NCBI RefSeq assembly: GCF_000003815.2
Contig: NC_049987.1
Location: 18,358,468 to 18,422,467, forward strand
Direction: 5' to 3'
DNA: 64,000 bases
From: Branchiostoma floridae
Lineage: Eukaryota; Chordata; Leptocardii; Amphioxiformes; Branchiostomatidae
Every line of letters begins with the position of its first letter. Position 1 is the stretch's first letter. The position numbers were made by a program, and so were the translations under genes. The notes under the pieces are model-generated. The model did no database searches, was not told where the DNA came from, and worked only from the letters and a program-made list of their open reading frames with translations. Below are positions 20,360 through 33,500 of this stretch, in pieces.

Positions 20360-22154
20360 GTGTTCATTAGGGCTGGGTATCGGTACAGCGTACCGGTACA
20401 AAACCGTTTTTTCTTATTGGACCGGTCCAGAAAAACCGGACCTAAATAAATTAGGTGGACCGGATGTTGGACCGATTAGAAAATTAACAGATTATTTTAT
20501 CAGGCATTCACACGTTTTGGCGCTTGCAAGTGGAAGAAAATAACAAGAGTGAAGTAGAGTAGAGTCATTTCTACCAAGTTTTACAGCCAATCGTCATCAT
20601 TATCATCATGGGTTACCCCCATATAACCCCGCAAGGGGCAAAGTAGGGGGGGGGAGCTGAGGTCCCGGGTTAGGGCGGGCAGCCCTCCTGCCTGGCGCGG
20701 AAGCTCTCAACTGTGGGAGCACTTACTACCGCGCCAGGCAGGGAATTCCACTCCGGGATTGTTCTAGGAAAATATGAGTACTTGTATGTGTCTGTTCTTG
20801 CAAAGATTGGTTTGTACTTATGTTGATGGCTGCCTCGGGTTTGCCCTTGGGTCAGAATCAGTAGGTTCTGTGTGTCTATGTTAATCTTGTTGTTAACTAA
20901 CTTATAAAAGAAGGTGAGGCGGGCGTTCCTCCTCCTTTCGGAGAGAGGACGCCACTGCAGGTCATTGAGCATTTGTGTCACGCTGCTAGTCTGCCGGTAG
21001 TTATTAAGGGTCACTCGGGCTGCCCTGCGCTGGACGGCCTCCACCGCCTGTATCCCTTTGTTGGTGTACGGGTCCCAGACGGTGGCACTATATTCCAAGT
21101 GGGGCCGTACCAGCGCTTTGTAACAGCTTTAGATGTTCCACCGTCAAAGACGACCCTCTGGGTTCTCTCCGTAAGGAAGGCCCTAAGCCAAGACAGAAGT
21201 AGGCCAGAAATGCCATAGTGCTCGAGCTTGCTCAGCAGACGTTCGTGTGGCACTGTATCGAATGCTTTGCTAAAGTCAAGCACCGCGGCATCGACCTGTT
21301 TGTTCTGGTCCATGTTTTTGGCCAGGTCTTAGAGGGTTAGCACCAGCTGGCTCTCGCAGGACAGACCCTTCCTGAAGCCGTGTTGCGCTGGGGACAGAAT
21401 GCCATGAGTGTCTAGATGTTTCATCATGTGGCTGTGCACGATATGTTCGAGCACTTTACCACAGACCGATGTCAGGGACACCGGCCTATAGTTTGCAGGC
21501 AAGGTTCTGTCCCCCTTTTTGAAGATTGGAGCGATGTTAGCTGTTCTCCAATCTTCAGGAACATCTCCCGTGGATATTGACTGGGAGAATATGACCTGTA
21601 ATATTGGCGCAATTTGTTCGGCTACAGTCTTCAGGAGGCGAGGTGGTAATCCGTCTGGTCCTGTGGCCTTGCTGGGGTTAAGACAGGAGAGCTGTTTGGC
21701 TACCCCCTCCACTGTGATGTTAAGGGAGGGGATAGTTGGAGCTTTGGGTTCACCAAGGGTAGGAACGGTGGTCTTATCCTCCCTGGTAAACACTGACTCA
21801 AACTGGGCCCCCAGTGCATCGGCCTTTTCTTTGGGGTCAGATGTTAGCACCCCCTGATGTCTTAGGGCTGACGCACCAGTAGAGTCTTGTCTGATGGATT
21901 TGACATAGCTCCAAAAGGCCTTGGGATTTTCCTCGATGTGGAAATCGTACAGGTGCAGTTAGCGTTGTAGGATTTTAAAAAGCCAGTGTAAGTCTAATAC
22001 TCCACCAAACAGATTTCTTTGTAGTGAAATGGACCATTGGTATGAGTTATACTGAATCAGGTCCAGGTTCAGGTCCGGACCTGGACCTGATCCTTTGGAC
22101 CTGAACCGGACCTGGACCTGAATTTTCTGTACCGGTACCCAGCCCTGTGTTCAT
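20360..22154. mobile_element. hAT-like element with 8-bp target duplication
   Basis: GTGTTCAT occurs at 20360-20367 and again at 22147-22154. Inside, the termini are inverted: tagggctgggtatcggtac on the left and gtaccggtacccagccct on the right. The 8-base duplication and the (C/T)AGGGCTGGG terminus fit the hAT superfamily. No transposase is visible; most of the interior is a nested LINE. Subterminal repeats of ggaccgg and ggacctg type flank it. Confidence 0.8.
20594..21960 (-). mobile_element. CR1 LINE nested in the hAT element, palm deleted
   Basis: Minus-strand ORF2 pieces: 21329-21960 (G-P-D-G-L-P-P-R-L-L-K, W-R-T-A-N-I-A-P-I-F-K-K-G-D, N-Y-R-P-V-S-L-T-S), 21011-21313 (L-D-F-S-K-A-F-D-T-V-P-H) and 20670-21098 (L-E-Y-S-A-T-V-W-D-P-Y, then Y-F-P-R-T-I-P-E-W-N-S-L-P). 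The sequence jumps from just after F-D-G-G-T-S-K to the V-R-P-x-L-E-Y block, so the catalytic FADD segment is missing. The 3' end is the atgatgataatgatga-type repeat near 20594. 5'-truncated and dead. Confidence 0.88.
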
Positions 22155-23467
22155 GATTCCCAAATTTAACACTTATGATTATAATCGTTGTATTACTAAG
22201 TATGATCTGACCATAATCTTACCTTGTACAACTAAATGAAAATATACCATTCGTAACGTTAAATAAAAGTGCATGGAGTGAGTATAGAACATAATTTCAG
22301 TGGTTACCCACAACACCCCCCTCCCCTCCTCACATTTACGTCCTGGAAATTGGCAAACCAAAAATACCACATATTTCTTTCAGGTCTGCGTAAGCAACTG
22401 CGTTTATCCCCTACCTGCTTTCTAGCCAAAACATCAGACGGAACGTGGGGTAAATTGCCTCTTCCTTAGATGCTCGCAAGCCCGATAATTTCGAACAAAA
22501 ATGGCTGATAGCACAGAAACAAAAACATAAATCTGGGTCAAAGGTTAGAATCAGGGTCAGAAGTACCGGCCCGTTTACCTAAATAGTATCAGTATATAGA
22601 GCTGACACAGTATTGAGGTTCTACATTTTCACCTACTAAATTTATATCTACGTACTCATATTGCAGAATGCCCATGTTTAGATAGAAACAAAACCAATCA
22701 TACCGATCCTTCTCTCCTTTTGAATCTGAAGAAATGATCTTATTCGAAGCTTACTGCCTTCGCAGTTGCGTTTCACTATGCCATTTGTTTATGGGAGGGT
22801 GGTTGTATTTCTTGGCAGCATAACTCGATCCGTGGTTGGATATTGATAATATTTAGTATGTGGTTAGAAGTCACCAAAATGAAGGAAAATTTCGATCATG
22901 GATTATGTCAGTACTAATTACATCTTTGTCCTACTGCAGCAGACCTCCCGGTTTTCATAATCTCGTGTTCAACTTTGTTTGAAATTATGTATATAAACTT
23001 GATGATATAATTCTCCCTCTCTCTACATAAAAGTTTTATTTTGAAAAAAAAAAAAAAGATTTACAGAGAAAAAGTAACTCCCCATGACGGATCGTCGTAG
23101 TTTGCTTTTGGTACATAGTTTTTTTGTAAAGGTATGTTAAAGTCCTAAAGATAAATATCACGTGGAAAAAGTATGACGTCGTGGAACTATAGTTGTATTT
23201 TTCTTGACAAAGGAGTATACAACTGTGCCGATGTTCAAATTTATTGCTATCAATAAGTATGAAAGGAACAAAACTATGTAGCATGATGACTAGCATCGCC
23301 GGAAACCAATGCAAAACTTCGTTCTCTTAATTTCCGACAATTACGTACTTAACTTCTGTACAAACAAACCTTAAGTGCTTTCAGAATGGAGAGTGTCTTT
23401 TAGTGACGGACTGACAAGCGAAATCTTGTATGACTTCCGTCTAATCATAGTACGATATGGTTTAACA
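22155..23467. other. non-coding stretch
   Basis: No supported gene or repeat family beyond an A-run at 23044-23057. AT-rich. Confidence 0.4.
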
Positions 23468-23955
23468 CCTATATCTAATATATATGTAGCCGGTATAACC
23501 ACCCTTTGGTGTAACACATTAGCTTCTGTATATGTATAGCCAGTATAATTATATACAACCACACTTTGGTATAACACATCAGCTTATGTATATGTATAGC
23601 AAGTATAATTATATACAACCACCCTTTGGTCTAACAAATCAGCTTATGTATATGTATAGCCAGTATAATTATATACAATTGCAACCACCATTTGGTGTAA
23701 CACATCAGCTTCTGTATATGTTTCGCCAGTATAATTATATACAACCACCCTATGGTGTAACACATCAGCTTTTGTATATGTATAGCCAGTATAATTATAT
23801 ACAACCACCCTTTGGTGTAACACATCAGCTTCTGTATATGTATAGCAAGTATAATTATATACAACCACCCTTTGGTGTAACACATCAGCTTCTGTATATG
23901 TATAGCAAGTATAATTATATACAACCACCCTCTGGTGTAACACACCAGCTTCGAA
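23468..23955. repeat. 60-bp minisatellite, about eight copies
   Basis: The unit includes caaccaccctttggtgtaac and a tgtatatgtatagccagtat block. Copies recur every 60 bases (one at 66 because of an insertion of six) from about 23468 to 23955. The unit length is a multiple of three, so it produces long spurious ORFs on both strands (23532-24065 plus; 23631-24089 minus). Read in reverse, the unit parallels the 3' tail of the CR1 LINE at 33236-33292. Confidence 0.93.
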
Positions 23956-24419
23956 GGCAATGGCGCAGCTGGTTGTACATGTTCCACAGTGAACGATTGG
24001 TCACACTTAAACAAAAAACAAGTGCGTATATACATGTACATATCATTGCAGCCATACAAGGCTGAATTGGTGTATGATACATAAAACAATACTTAAAAAC
24101 TTCATTAAGATCCATTTAACAATGATACAATGAAGGGAAGTGTGCTATTCTTGACATTTCTTCTTATTCGTTCTTGAAATTCTTAATATATAATATTGTG
24201 TATAATGAATATCAGAGCTAGAAGCGACTGTATATAGTATGTAATGAACGTCAGAGCGAACTACTTTCCGGATGGTATCAAGGCTACAGAATATGTGAAA
24301 ATGAACCTAAAATTTGCCTGCTTGTTCTTTCTATAAGCCACTTTTATATGACCCCAGTGGACGTCATCCAACTTCAGCCGACATACAACAGGTAGATGAA
24401 ATTAGATTAGACATCAAAT
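23956..24419. other. non-coding; probable 3' flank of the Ig receptor gene
   Basis: Lies downstream of the TM/stop exon of the minus-strand Ig receptor. No coding exon was recognised here. Confidence 0.35.
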
Positions 24420-24523
24420 TCACCCCTTTTTCTTTACCACGATGATGCTGACTACAACTATTGCCGCTAGAGTCACAGCAGCAACCACGGAGATAGTGAT
24501 GATAGCGACGTCACGAGTGTACG
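24420..24523 (-). CDS. Ig receptor exon: TM helix and short tail
   Basis: The acceptor (ctctacag) is followed by a 104-base exon that continues in phase 1 from 27816. It encodes Y-T-R-D, a hydrophobic Val/Ala/Ile helix and a tail V-K-K-K-G before TGA. A donor-like GTAAAG overlaps the tail (intron would start at 24437), so a spliced form with another tail is possible. Paralogue on the plus strand at 6523-6626. Confidence 0.8.
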
Positions 24524-27500
24524 CTGTAGAGAAACGGAGAAAAAGTATGTGATAACCATGTAATGGACATACAACAAGATGCATTTCGTATCACCCGAGG
24601 TAGGGTGATCAATAAGTTCTCGGCATCACCATGAAATAATGAGCTCAACTCAAAATTCGAAGCACATCTTAGTAGTATGAAGCCTTTTATCAATATCCTA
24701 CAATTTTCAAAGCATTGCAGTCATTACTTTTTAGGCAACGTCTGTTTGGAAATCAGTCCGTAAGTTGCGAGAAAAACAAGGGTGAACTGTGATCAGACAT
24801 GTGTGGGTCCCAATTCCTTAAATTCTTTGACGACATTGTCAAAATGTTTGATAAGATTTCCCTTCGTATTTCAAAAAAGGAAATAAAGTGAGTGTCAGCA
24901 AAGCAAGTCGCCCCGCACACCCCGGGTCGCAGCTCAATTACCCGTGAATTTCTCCTTCTCTCTGAAGCTAAGGGCACAACCCGCCGTAAGTGCAATTTGT
25001 CCGTACGTTGTTTGGGGAGGCCACGTCCGCCACGTATTTCTTAAAACGTTCAGTCTGTACAGGGCACGCTCGTCGCCCGTACTGGCACGTATGGGAGGAG
25101 AATCCGCAGCCCGATGGCACACAAAGTTTTGCCTGCACGTTAAGTTCTACGGCGTGTCTGCGTGCTCCAAAATCCGTCGGATTACCTATGAGTTCGTGCG
25201 GAGGCTTTACTTACCACTTACGGATCCCAAAAGATTGCCCACGTTTTGGCACGTAGACAGCACGTACGGCGGGTTGTGCCCTTAATTAGCTTTGCCTACC
25301 GTTACTGGGTGTCGCCTGCAAAGTAATGATCACAATGATTTTTTTATTGCAACATTAATACAATAAAAAACATAGTGGTGCCCCTACTCAAGCACACAGG
25401 CTTATATTAAAGACACCACTAGACAAAATAACCACACAACATAGGACAAAAAAGATGAAACGGGTACGGGAACGCCTAATTCTGAAAAGAAACGGACGGA
25501 TAAACTTATGTTACCAATAGTAAATGATAAGGATAGTCAAAAAGCAATAATAAAAATCGTTTGTTTCGGATAAGTATGATTGAGTTATGGAGAGAATTTG
25601 GGAATTTATATCAGATGTCAGTAAAGCCGATCCTTTAAGTAGCAGATAAACGAAAGAACTATCAGATAACGAATTTAAATTTTAAGTTTTCAAGTCTGTC
25701 TAAGAGGAGTGTACGTTGTTGAACATAATTAGGACAGTGAAGCAGATAATGAGGAATGCTTTCGCATCGGCACCCGCAGCTGCAAGCAGGACTCGCAACT
25801 AAGTTACGAATGAACAGACTGTGGTTTAAGCTGCAGGTGCCGATGCGAAGACGTGTGAGTAAAGTGCAGGTGTATCTCGGTCCAAAATTGAAATATGGTA
25901 CAGCAACAGGGCGAACAGTTTTGACCAAATACCTTTTAAAACGAGCAGCGCTCAACAAACGAACACTAGAATCAAGAGAGTTCCATAACTGAGTTGAGTG
26001 CGGTAAAAGAGATTTTTGAAAACAAGTGGTATTACACACTGGTACTTGGAGATTGCGTTTGCTGCGAAGATTGTATGACCTCTGGCGGTAATAAATCGGT
26101 TAAATACTTCCGTGTTTGGCCATTAACAATTTTATGGAATAGAACAAGAGAATGAACACAACGTCGATCAGTTAACCAGCCAAGTTCATGAAGAAGAGAA
26201 GAATACGAAGACCCCCTCACGGCACCAGATACCGTAAGGGAGCATTCGTACTGGATCCTCTCAATAAGTTGAGAATCAGAAACTGAACAGCTATGCCATA
26301 CAATATCAGCATATTCCAACGAAGGTCGAATAAAAGACTTGTAAATAACTTCCAGAATTTGACGATGGAGTTTAAATTTCAAACTGTTAAATAAAGATAC
26401 CTTCATGGAAACCTTCGCAATCATTTGAGAAATATGGGTTGTCCATGACATGGTGGACGTTAAAGTTACTCCAATATGTTTATGGTCTTTCACTGATTGA
26501 ATACCGGTGTTACCAAGAAAAAGGGGCGGATGGATATAGGAGGGGTACGTTTCCTTGAAAAACAAACTTCTTTAGATTTGGATGGATTAAGCTCCATTAA
26601 CCATTTTTGGTCCAGGATAGAATTTTTTGGAGATCTGCCCATTTTTTGGAGGAAGTCTCAGAGATGTGAGAGTATGGTTTTCGACAATATCAATCAGTGA
26701 ACTATTATCCGCAAAGAGAAAATGTTGGGTTGACAAGTCTTCCACCATGTCGTTAATATAAATGAGAAAAAGCAAAGGACCTAATACAGAACCCCGAGGC
26801 ACACCTGCGTTAACATTAAGCCAATCAGAACATTGACCATGAACAACAACACGTTGCACCCTGCCATGGAGATAACTGTGGAACCAATTCAAAAGTGACC
26901 CTTCCACCCCGTTTCTACGTAGTTTAAATAATAGACCTGAATGCCATACTTTATCGAAAGCACGAGTGAAATCAAGAAAAACAGTTCGGACTTCTTTGTT
27001 TGCATCAAGAGCTTCCAGTATTTTGTGGGTTATACAAACGAGAACAATGATTTGAATTTTGGTACACATTCATAAAAGACTTTATATTTGACATCTTTGC
27101 TTCGGAATCTGAGTTGCGCTTCTTTTTTCTGGGTGATACCGAGAACTTATTGATCACTCTTGTACAAGCCAACCAAGGGTTGGATCGCCCTACGACCGGA
27201 GGAACACCTGAAACACATTTCAACGAGAAATGCTGCATAAGCTGCTTTTAAAAAATTGTGTTCTCGAACAAAAAAACTGTAACAACTGCAATAGCCCAAC
27301 GACTGAGTCCGGTAAGAACGTATTCAAATTTTCGACGGCGGTGCATGCACTAGGTGCACACGAAGGGTGTTCGAATTATTCTATGATAGCCCATGTGATA
27401 ACCCAAGTTATCATCCGGGTCTGTATCGAACATTATCGCAACCTAGACTTTAACACACATTTATTACAATGTCCTCACTTGATGTATTAATGGTATCATT

Positions 27501-30500
27501 AGGAACACTAGATAACAACTGAATGGCCGAGCCCGGAAACTAAAATTCTAGAGGTCAGTTGGCACTATGAACCCTCATAACACACGTTGCCGGCAGCTGA
27601 CCAATGATATCATGGTCTCCTGATCGGTCAACCACTCCTATCCGATAATATTACATTTCGAATTTTAGTAGATATCCATACAAGGCTTTATATTTTATAA
27701 CAATGCTACAAATTCTAAGCTTTACATATTGTTTGTTTGTAACTGTAAGGCTCTGAACGTTTTAATAGCCCCTCAGATCACATGGAACGCTATAGTGTTG
27801 TAATCAAATACTTACTATCATAGGGTTTAACGTCTACAAAAAATTGTACAGTCCCGACTGCCTTAGGAGGCAGATCGTTCTCCGCAGAGCACTGGTATGT
27901 CCCCTCGTCTCGTTGGGATGCGCGAGGAATGACGAGAGTTTGGTTTCTGCGAAAACGAATGAGATATTCAAAAGGGTCACTTTGAAAAATGGGGGGTGGT
28001 TTTTTATGTGACTGCGTGTATAATTAATGAAAATGAGTAATGGAAGTAAGTAATACAAATCTGTAATTTTAGTGTTTTCCAACGTAGGGTGGGAAATACG
28101 TTTGCATAAAGCGCTCAAAAGCAAAGGTAGATGTATCATAGAGTTGGCATGTTGCTGAATAAGGAGACTCCTTCACTCCTTTACGCTTGGGAACGCATTG
28201 TTAACACCGCATAAAACAATCACTGCACATATAAAAATACTTCACGTTTAAGACCACATCTGTAAGCGGCGACACCTATAGCTGCAGTACAATGTGAACC
28301 AGTCCAAATTGCACTGAGGAAGGCGACAGACGGTCACCGAAACGTCGGTGGAAATATATAAAACGGTTGAGCAAAATAAGTCCCTATATTCAGAACACTG
28401 TCTTCTTGGAACTATGAGTAGTCTAGAATTACCTGTTAGCAAGGTTTCCCTGCAGAACAGTAGTGTTATCTCCCAGCTTGATCCATGTGATGACCGCAGT
28501 AGGGTTGCTGTCGACCTGGCAGGTTATGGCTGCAGTTTTACCTTCGAAGACTCTGACTTGCTCTCTGGGAACAACTACAGTCGGAGGGTCTGCAAACAAT
28601 ATAAACAATGTGACCAGCTGGTACCACATCGTAACTCTTTGTGAGTTCACGATTTGATTCTTACATTTGCTTATAAATACTTTTTCCAACTGATATGTGG
28701 TACAAGATACCTTACAATTATATAATGGATTGTAATTGTAACATTTAAAGTTGATCTGTATTTTTTTAAGAAAAGGATATGAGAGAGGTTATAATTAGCA
28801 TGCACATGGGGAAGAAATGTACCACACAGGGTATGGTATTCCGAACAGTAGATTCTTAATTCTTGGTCTTTCACATCTTGTCCTCGAGTTCGTAACTGAA
28901 TTTGATATTGTACAATATACTAGCATCCGTTTTCCGATATCTTTTTTTACTCCACAGCATATACATACGCTTTGTACGATTTACACTAAATTACAATATG
29001 GTTGAAAAATTGGGGGAGGGGGGCGGACAAAAAGGACGAATGCTATCCATATAATCGTGTCAACATTGCCTTTAAGTTAGTTACTATGAATTTTCTTCTA
29101 ACAGTGACTGTTAAATAAAGGGTAGAGAACATACCTCCAAATTTTCGATGTCTGTCAGTACATCTTGGACGCGGAAAATGGTCTAGTCTCATATCTCTCG
29201 CGAGATCGAGNNNNNNNNNNNNNNNNNNNNNNNNNNNNNNNNNNNNNNNNNNNNNNNNNNNNNNNNNNNNNNNNNNNNNNNNNNNNNNNNNNNNNNNNNN
29301 NNNNNNNNNNGGGATCGAGACTAGACCATTCTACCGCGTCCAACGATGTAGTGATAGACATCGAAAATTTGGAGGTATGTTCTCTACCTTTAATTAACAG
29401 TCACTGTTAGAAGAAAATTCATAGTAACTGTAAACATACGTGACTGATGAACATCTTCAACGCCTTTAAGTTAATTTTAGAGAAAATTTCTGTCATGGAC
29501 TTACAGTGGACAGTCAGAACTTTCCAGGATTCCTTCTCAATGGTGATGCCGCCTTCGGATTGGCTCACTCTACAGGTCACGTTCACGCCGTTGTCATACT
29601 TGGTCACGTTGTTCCGGAAATAAATGGTACTTTCCTCTATACGTTCACCATTCGGTCCGAGGGATAGTCCTATTCCTTCGACGAAGTTGATATTTGTAAT
29701 CAGGTCCGTACCATTGTACCATGATAACTGTGCTATTGGATATCCTTGAGTATACACACATTTCAACACCAGTTCTTGGCCTACTCGCAATGGCGTTTCC
29801 GGACCAGTCAAAGTAGGGGGGTCGGGAACTGGAACTAGAGATTTTCAATCGAATCAAATCAATTGAATGCAACGACAAAGTAACGAATTTAAAACAATAA
29901 CATAAATCTATTTTACCTTTATTCGCAGGGTAACCTATATCCTTTGTTTCTTAAAGAAGGGGATTTAGGGATAGGGATATCAAGTTGACGGGTGGTGGTT
30001 CCAAATTGCAATTTTGTTTCAAAATATTAAATATTTGTGAACAACGGATATAGGTTACCCCGCGGAAAAGGTGAACAGCCTTTAGAGTTTTTTTCTTGAC
30101 GTTATTTAGGGACACAACGTGGAAGCAAAATCAGCTACAATATTTTTAAGGATTGATTGTAGCTCGAGGTCTAAAGATCCTTTGACCCTCTAAAATGACC
30201 ACCGTACCAGAAAAGAAAATACTAGAAGAATACTCATAGAAAAACGTTGATAACTTGATAAAATAAAGAAAACACCATCTACTATTAAGCTACTATCGGC
30301 CAATTAAACTGCAAATCGAGGACAACAGCATGGTAAACAACATGTCGAAAGTAAATAAAGATATAATGTATAAACTAATAGCTACTAAGATGCTAACATA
30401 CTTTAAGCTTACAAGAGGATCACTGACACATCTATTTTGGTAGAACCTCTAATAACAAAATATCTATATACATGTACCAGCTCTTTGTATATATCAAATG

Positions 30501-33500
30501 ATCTTCAAAATTCGATTACGCATGCGCGGGCGACAGGACTTCTGGGTAATATGTCAAAGGTGAAGTCCCATGACTTGTAAACATTTCGCCATTTAGCAGG
30601 AGCAATTACGTCCTGGACGCCGTTACGCAAATAAAACAATTTTGAATCCTAGGGTATCTCATAGTCTAGCCTATTGTATGCAATGTTGCTGCATGCTGTA
30701 AACGCGTCTGAGAGCAGAGTGTCTCTAACGAAGGACGTTATCTATCTATAAGACAGAAGGAGCTGATTCCTTCCCGTTGACTCATCTTTACAATCTACTG
30801 AGTCAGGATAGATGGGTGATGTTCCCTGCTGAGATCTTCCGGCGTCCATCTGAAGTGGACACGCTAGAGTCCACATGCGGCTTTCCGAGAAGCGGTGGTC
30901 ATTCTGAATTCAAACCTCAAAAGAATAATACATACATCCATTTACACATTTGAGACCAGAGTGTTCACGTCCGATGGGTCTTCACATTTGACATATTGCC
31001 TAGAATTCCTGTCGCACGCACATGTGTGGTGGAATTTGCGAAAGAGTTTATTTATAAGCCATTGTAAGATAATAGACCGCTATCTCACCTATTACATTCA
31101 GTTCGGAATATACCAACATGTGTTCTCGACCTGCCAGGACGCATCTGTAGTCCCCTGCATCCTCCCGTGTGACGTTTACTATTCGCAGATGATATTCTCC
31201 TCCTGATGCGTTCCCAAACAGCTAGAACATGTCGACATAGACCATGAGAAGTCAATCATATGGATGACATAGATTATTAATTTTCGCCTCATTTTGAAGA
31301 AAAATTCTTCTACGGAGATGGTGATTTTTACAGGAAAATAAAAAAAATGGAAAAATATATAGTGTGGTAGCCTCGATTGTACTTGTAAAAGTGACACTAG
31401 TGGAGTACATGTAGCNNNNNNNNNNNNNNNNNNNNNNNNNNNNNNNNNNNNNNNNNNNNNNNNNNNNNNNNNNNNNNNNNNNNNNNNNNNNNNNNNNNNN
31501 NNNNNNNNNNNNNNNGTATTTCAATATGCTTTCCTATGGACAGGTCACCATATAGTATCTGCCCATTATCCAACCCTGGGGGACTGATGGCCTATCCCAG
31601 ATGCACTCCATCCCAGAAGCGCTTCTGGGATAGAGGCACATTTGGGATGCAACAGGGACCAACCGGCGCTCAGCATGCTGTTTGCAATAAGCCGGGGTGG
31701 CGGGTCTAGTTTGACACCGGGAATAAAGATAATTATGCAAATATAAAAAAAAAGTTATTGCATAGGTCCTTTACATGAAGGCTTTGCATACCTATAATGT
31801 CGGGTCAAAATGTCAAAATTCTAAGTTCAAATAAGCTTTCCACAACTGACGAAATTTTTTTTTTCAGGAGAGTGTACTAATGTTATATTGAGAAATCTTT
31901 ATTTGCATACTTTTGTCCACATGGGCTTAATGCAGCGATTCGATAGTATACATGTAATACTTAAGACTAGATGCTATATTACAAGATAACTTTATTGCAC
32001 AACAATTGTACGAGGTACAAAGTATGGCATCTACATAACTACAGTTCTATAGCTTAACTTAAGGCATATCTATCTAATACAGGAGTTGTAGTATGGGATA
32101 AGTTTCTTACAATCATTGTAGGCTTTTAAGATCATTTCAGGAATTTCTGATGTCTAAACCTTCTTTGATATATTTCCTATATCTGCTATGCAGGGATTGT
32201 CACATGTCATGATGTATTTGAATTTGCACTTAAGGTCCATTGAGATACATCCTTGTGTATAAAATGACAAGAGGCGTCTGGAGTTCCGCAAGGAACTGTC
32301 CTGGGACCATTGCTCTTCCTCTTGTACATAAACGACTTGCCAGACCAGCTCGATTCAAGTGTGAGGTTGTTCGCAGATGACTGCCTGTTATATGTAGAGC
32401 TCTCTACAAAGGAAGATTCACTACTTCTTCAGAAAGATCTGAACACCCTGGAAGAGTGGCAAAGGAAATGGCTTATGCAGTTCAATCCGGATAAATGTTA
32501 TATCATGCACATAACAAACAAACGAACCCCAAATGTATCCCCCTACCAGTTCTGTGGTCAGACATTAGCAACCACAAAAACCCACACATACCTCGGTGTT
32601 ACATAAACAACTGGACTGAAGTGGGGTGTCCATGTTAACAAAATAACAACCAAGGCTAAACAGACACTGGGAGTAATCAAACGCAACTTGTGGGCATGCC
32701 CAGCCAGGGTAAAATCACTTGCATACACGTCACTAGTAAGACCAAATCTTGAATATGCTGCAACAGTATGGGATCCGTATACAAAGAAAGACAAAGATAA
32801 ACTGGAAAGGGTACAGAACCAAGCTGCCAGATTCTGTACAAACAACTACAGCAGAGATGCTAGTGTTACCAAAATGAAAACAGATCTGCAGTGGACATCA
32901 CTTGAAGACAGGAGGAAAATGTCCAGACTTTGTATGATGTACAAAATGACCAATAAACTGGTGGACGTACCGACTGATAAGTATCTAACACCAGCTCAAA
33001 AACGAACTAGAAACAGTCATGCTTTCAAGTACCAGAGTTACCAACCTAGGATTGATGTGTTCAAAAATTCCTATTTCCCCAGAACTATTGTAGAGTGGAA
33101 TATGTTATCACCAAGCACAGTAGGGGCGTCTTCTCTGGATAGTTTCAGAGAACACTTGCATATAGATGTGCAAAAGTTAGGTGTGATGAGTCGTTCAGTG
33201 TAATATAACCAGCTGCTGCCGCGCCGCGTGCTTGCCAAGCTGGTGTGTTACGCCGAAGGGCGGTTATACCGGCTATATAGATACAGATACAGAGGCGTTA
33301 CAAGCAAACAGTTGGATAATCAAAATTCTGGAGTTATGCTATCACTATTGTTTAATGTCATGCCTCTTCCCTCTTCTTTAAACAGGTGTATACGAACTCA
33401 CATAGTTTTTGTTGTACAATATTGTCTCTGGCTGTCATCATACATACAAATAGTTCGTCTTTGGTTAACTGTTTACATTGTGTATCTACATTGAGAGCAC

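Noticed and set aside
23532..24089. Long repeat ORFs on both strands encoding Y-N-Y-I-Q-P-P-F-G-V-T-H-Q-L-type units
   Set aside because: They arise because the 60-bp minisatellite unit is a multiple of three; both strands and several frames are open, and there is no start context or family.
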